A DNA stretch of 64,000 nucleotides from Alteromonas gilva (GTDB lineage: Bacteria; Pseudomonadota; Gammaproteobacteria; Enterobacterales; Alteromonadaceae). Shown piece after piece: positions 61,896 to 64,000 of the stretch. The stretch covers positions 620,001 to 684,000 of the forward strand of contig NZ_JAQQXP010000001.1 of the NCBI RefSeq assembly GCF_028595265.1, read 5' to 3'. The position numbers and the translations under genes were made by a program. Under the pieces are notes generated by a model, which was given only the letters and a program-made list of their open reading frames with translations, was not told the DNA's origin and did not search any database. The first letter of the stretch is position 1, and each line of letters starts with the position of its first letter.

Positions 61896-63116
61896 TCATG
61901 CAATTTTAACTGTATTTCTGCCGGCTTTTTTCGCTTTGTAAAGTGCGCCGTCGGCCTGCTTTAATGCGCTTTCAAAACTGACTTGCTTATTTTTGAAAGC
62001 AACACCAAAACTCATTGTGACGTGAACCGTTTTGCTGCTGGTTGCTTGTTTGGGTTGCTGCCCTGCTTTGGGTTTTCGTTTGGGGCGGTCGGGCTGGCGA
62101 ATTACCATTGCGTATTGCGCGATACTTTCCCGTAACGCATCAACGGTTTCAATCACCTGTTCGGGGTTCTTGCCGGGAAAAACTAAGGTGAATTCCTCGC
62201 CGCCATAACGAAATGCCTTGCCACCCTGACTGACCCGATTGAGTTGCTGTGCCACCATTCTCAACACCTGGTCGCCCACATCATGCCCGTACTTGTCGTT
62301 AAAGGATTTAAAATGATCCACGTCTGCCATGACAATGGAGTAGTTATTAAATAGCGACTGTGTGAAATGCATTAACGCCCGGCGCGACGCAATGCCGGTT
62401 AGTTCATCTTTGAAGGCCATTTTATGGCTGTTTAAGAGCACCACCGTGACCGTCATGATGGCAAAGAGGTTTGCTGCAAATGCCAGTAACGGCAATGAAA
62501 AACGCTGGCTTATTATCACCAGACAGACCATGGATACTGCCAGCAACGAGTGGCTGAGCCGCGGGCTAACAAAAGTTTTAACCATTGCTGAAGCAAAAAA
62601 CAGCGCGTAGAGGCAGGCTTCGGGTAAAGAAAAGTGTTGCGCCAACCAGGGCAATAATACCGCGTATTCGTGACTACTGCGTTGATAAACGGGGTTGGCG
62701 GTTAACACGGCTGAGTTGAGCACCCAGGCAATCAGCGCCGCGATACCAGCAATCAACATGCTGGTAAGGATAAGGTTAGAGAGTCTGAGACTTTTGTCTG
62801 TGTGCCATATCAGTACGCTGGTTACGCCTGTAAGCATTAATATTAACGTGTTTGGTGAAAATGGCTGGGGCAATAATGACGGGGCATCAATGCTGGTAAA
62901 TAATAGCAGCCAAAGCAAACAGGCGTAAAAATACCGGCTTTGATTAAATTGCGAGGCGATGAGGGCTGCAATGCCAAGCAAAGGGTAAGGCAGCCAGCTT
63001 TTATCTTGTAACCAAAACAGCGTTTCAGCCTGGAATAAGGAGATAATGGTAAAGCCAATGGAAAGTGCAATGACCGGTAACAATGTGCTGTTAATTAATG
63101 TCGGGAGATACTTCAT
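61896..63116 (-). CDS. Membrane-bound diguanylate cyclase (GGDEF domain)
   Basis: This 406-residue protein has about seven to eight membrane segments in residues 1-225, then a GGDEF domain from about residue 233 (FKDELTGIASRRALMHF, MADVDHFKSFNDKYGHDVGDQVL, FRYGGEEFTLVFPG). The active-site motif GGEEF is intact, so it should make c-di-GMP from two GTP. The residues at the usual inhibitory-site position before the active site do not read RxxD, so product inhibition may be absent. A Lys/Pro/Gln-rich insert (about residues 330-355) interrupts the domain before the last strand. The N-terminal sensor part is not assigned. Confidence 0.88.
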   Translation of the reverse strand: MKYLPTLINSTLLPVIALSIGFTIISLFQAETLFWLQDKSWLPYPLLGIAALIASQFNQSRYFYACLLWLLLFTSIDAPSLLPQPFSPNTLILMLTGVTSVLIWHTDKSLRLSNLILTSMLIAGIAALIAWVLNSAVLTANPVYQRSSHEYAVLLPWLAQHFSLPEACLYALFFASAMVKTFVSPRLSHSLLAVSMVCLVIISQRFSLPLLAFAANLFAIMTVTVVLLNSHKMAFKDELTGIASRRALMHFTQSLFNNYSIVMADVDHFKSFNDKYGHDVGDQVLRMVAQQLNRVSQGGKAFRYGGEEFTLVFPGKNPEQVIETVDALRESIAQYAMVIRQPDRPKRKPKAGQQPKQATSSKTVHVTMSFGVAFKNKQVSFESALKQADGALYKAKKAGRNTVKIA

Positions 63117-63613
63117 TACTCGGCAATACGGCCCTTTTTGAAATGTGAATATAAAAAAGAAAAGTTAATGTCTTTTAGCAATTGGCATCGCGCCAGCGTT
63201 AAACATTATTCCTGCGTTATTCCCGATTTTATTGGCACTGCTCCCGATGTGCTTAAAACCGGCTTATATCATTACGCGCTCATCCTTGCCGGGTAGAGGA
63301 GGGCATCATACCTGTAGCAAGGCGCAATTGGGAAGCCATTGTTGGATATCCCGAAACAAAATTTAACGCCATAGAGCGTTTCATTGTGAACTAAAAACAG
63401 GACCGCGTCCGGCTGCCCGTTGTGTGGTGACAAAACGAGATGGATAGCAATTTAAACGGTCGCTGTAAGGTGCTGCGCGCGATGTTAGGGCCGGGTAATT
63501 CGCTCATCAGGAGCGCTGGCTGTTTAATCTCAACCTATATACAGATATAATCCAGCATTACTTTTTTCTTCGCTTGCCGGGCAAGCAAACACACTACGGA
63601 CATAACGCAATCC
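63117..63613. other. Intergenic region, no gene found
   Basis: This 497-bp stretch between the divergent cyclase and synthetase genes shows no convincing open frame, hairpin with T-run or RNA gene. It presumably holds both promoters, which I could not pinpoint. Confidence 0.4.
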
Positions 63614-64000
63614 ATGTACTCAGATAATGCTATTTCCCTGATGATTCCGGATACCATTCCCAGCGGCGCCGAGCTGGAAAAAAAATACCCACCGAGGGAG
63701 CTTCCTGCTGGTGCGTTGGTAACCCGGTTTGGTCCTAGCCCTACTGGTTTTTTGCATATCGGTGGTGTTTACACTGCGATGATTTCAAAAAACATCGCAT
63801 TGCAGTCTGACGGTGCGTATTTTGTTCGCATTGAAGATACCGATAAAAAGCGTGAAGTGGCCGGGGTTCAGGAGCATTTCGACGAAGCCTTTGCCTACTT
63901 TGATATTGCCCCAACCGAAGATGACAGCAATGGTCACTATGGCCCGTATAAACAGTCATCCCGTCAGGATTTGTACCTTTCCTTTGTTAAGCAACTGCTA
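63614..64000 (+). CDS. Glutamyl-tRNA synthetase-like protein (3' end outside window)
   Basis: The visible 129 residues start the Rossmann-fold catalytic domain of a class I glutamyl/glutaminyl-tRNA synthetase: LVTRFGPSPTGFLHIGGVYTA contains the HIGH-type motif (HIGG), and AYFVRIEDTDKKREVAG follows. About 35 residues precede the motif, longer than the usual GltX start, and the FGPSPTGFLHIG version differs from the standard FAPSPTGYLH type, so it may be a second, variant GluRS. ATG 63614 is provisional; ATG 63641 is in frame. The KMSKS part lies beyond the window. Confidence 0.8.
   Translation, partial: MYSDNAISLMIPDTIPSGAELEKKYPPRELPAGALVTRFGPSPTGFLHIGGVYTAMISKNIALQSDGAYFVRIEDTDKKREVAGVQEHFDEAFAYFDIAPTEDDSNGHYGPYKQSSRQDLYLSFVKQLL

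Noticed and set aside
1..64000. tRNA gene as island attachment site
   Set aside because: No tRNA-like cloverleaf was seen near either island end; the flanking gene is ssb.

Overview
The window looks like the chromosome of a marine gammaproteobacterium of the Alteromonadales type. The evidence is a pectin/arabinan utilisation locus built on TonB-dependent uptake, a vSGLT-like sodium/sugar symporter, a gammaproteobacterial YacL (UPF0231) gene and an SSB with a Gln/Gly-rich tail. No rRNA or tRNA gene was seen.

Bases 1-32,400 are a glycan-degradation region. In order it holds a truncated sugar-efflux-type MFS gene, a secreted alpha/beta hydrolase, a type-B carboxylesterase, a secreted pectate lyase, a TonB-dependent receptor, a 2053-residue lipoprotein joining a pectin methylesterase (CE8) to a pectate lyase (PL1), a 45-codon small gene, a ThuA-domain protein, an SLC13-type permease, two GH43 arabinan enzymes, a secreted PL22-like propeller, a sialate-O-acetylesterase-type esterase, an SSS symporter, a GntR/FadR-type regulator, an SDR resembling xylose/arabinose 1-dehydrogenases, a TauE/SafE exporter, an SMP-30-type lactonase, yacL, a YgjP-like metallopeptidase gene and a vSGLT-like symporter. 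Enzymes outside the cell de-esterify and cut pectin and arabinan, the TonB receptor and symporters import the products, and the SDR plus lactonase suggest oxidative use of L-arabinose or a related aldose. Two recurring operator-like motifs (TGCCACCGGTGGCA, two copies; TGTAATAYAATATK, three copies) suggest at least two local regulons.

Bases 33,207-61,629 form an AT-richer genomic island placed between ssb and what appears to be the displaced ssb terminator. Its left end carries three tyrosine-recombinase-like genes plus a small coiled-coil protein, an arrangement like Tn554 TnpABC and the Gamma-Mobile-Trio type of element. A 598-bp tandem duplication has produced an orphan N-terminal copy of the third recombinase. 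Next come a probable integron gene cassette with an attC-like folded site, a solitary DUF2384-like antitoxin, an unknown small gene, and nine tandem copies of a 106-bp unit with a compensatory base change in one of its hairpins.

The main cargo is a complete type 1 BREX defence operon on the minus strand: a WYL regulator (brxR), brxA, brxB, brxC, pglX, pglZ and brxL. Two additions are not standard: a three-gene overlapping cassette between pglX and pglZ (pentapeptide-repeat membrane protein, nucleotidyltransferase, small helical protein) and a two-zinc-finger C2H2 protein 3 bp after brxL. The right end holds an unknown protein, a serine resolvase, and a membrane-anchored GAF-like protein overlapping a 59-codon gene. 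Beyond the island are a GGDEF diguanylate cyclase and the start of a glutamyl-tRNA synthetase-like gene cut by the window end.
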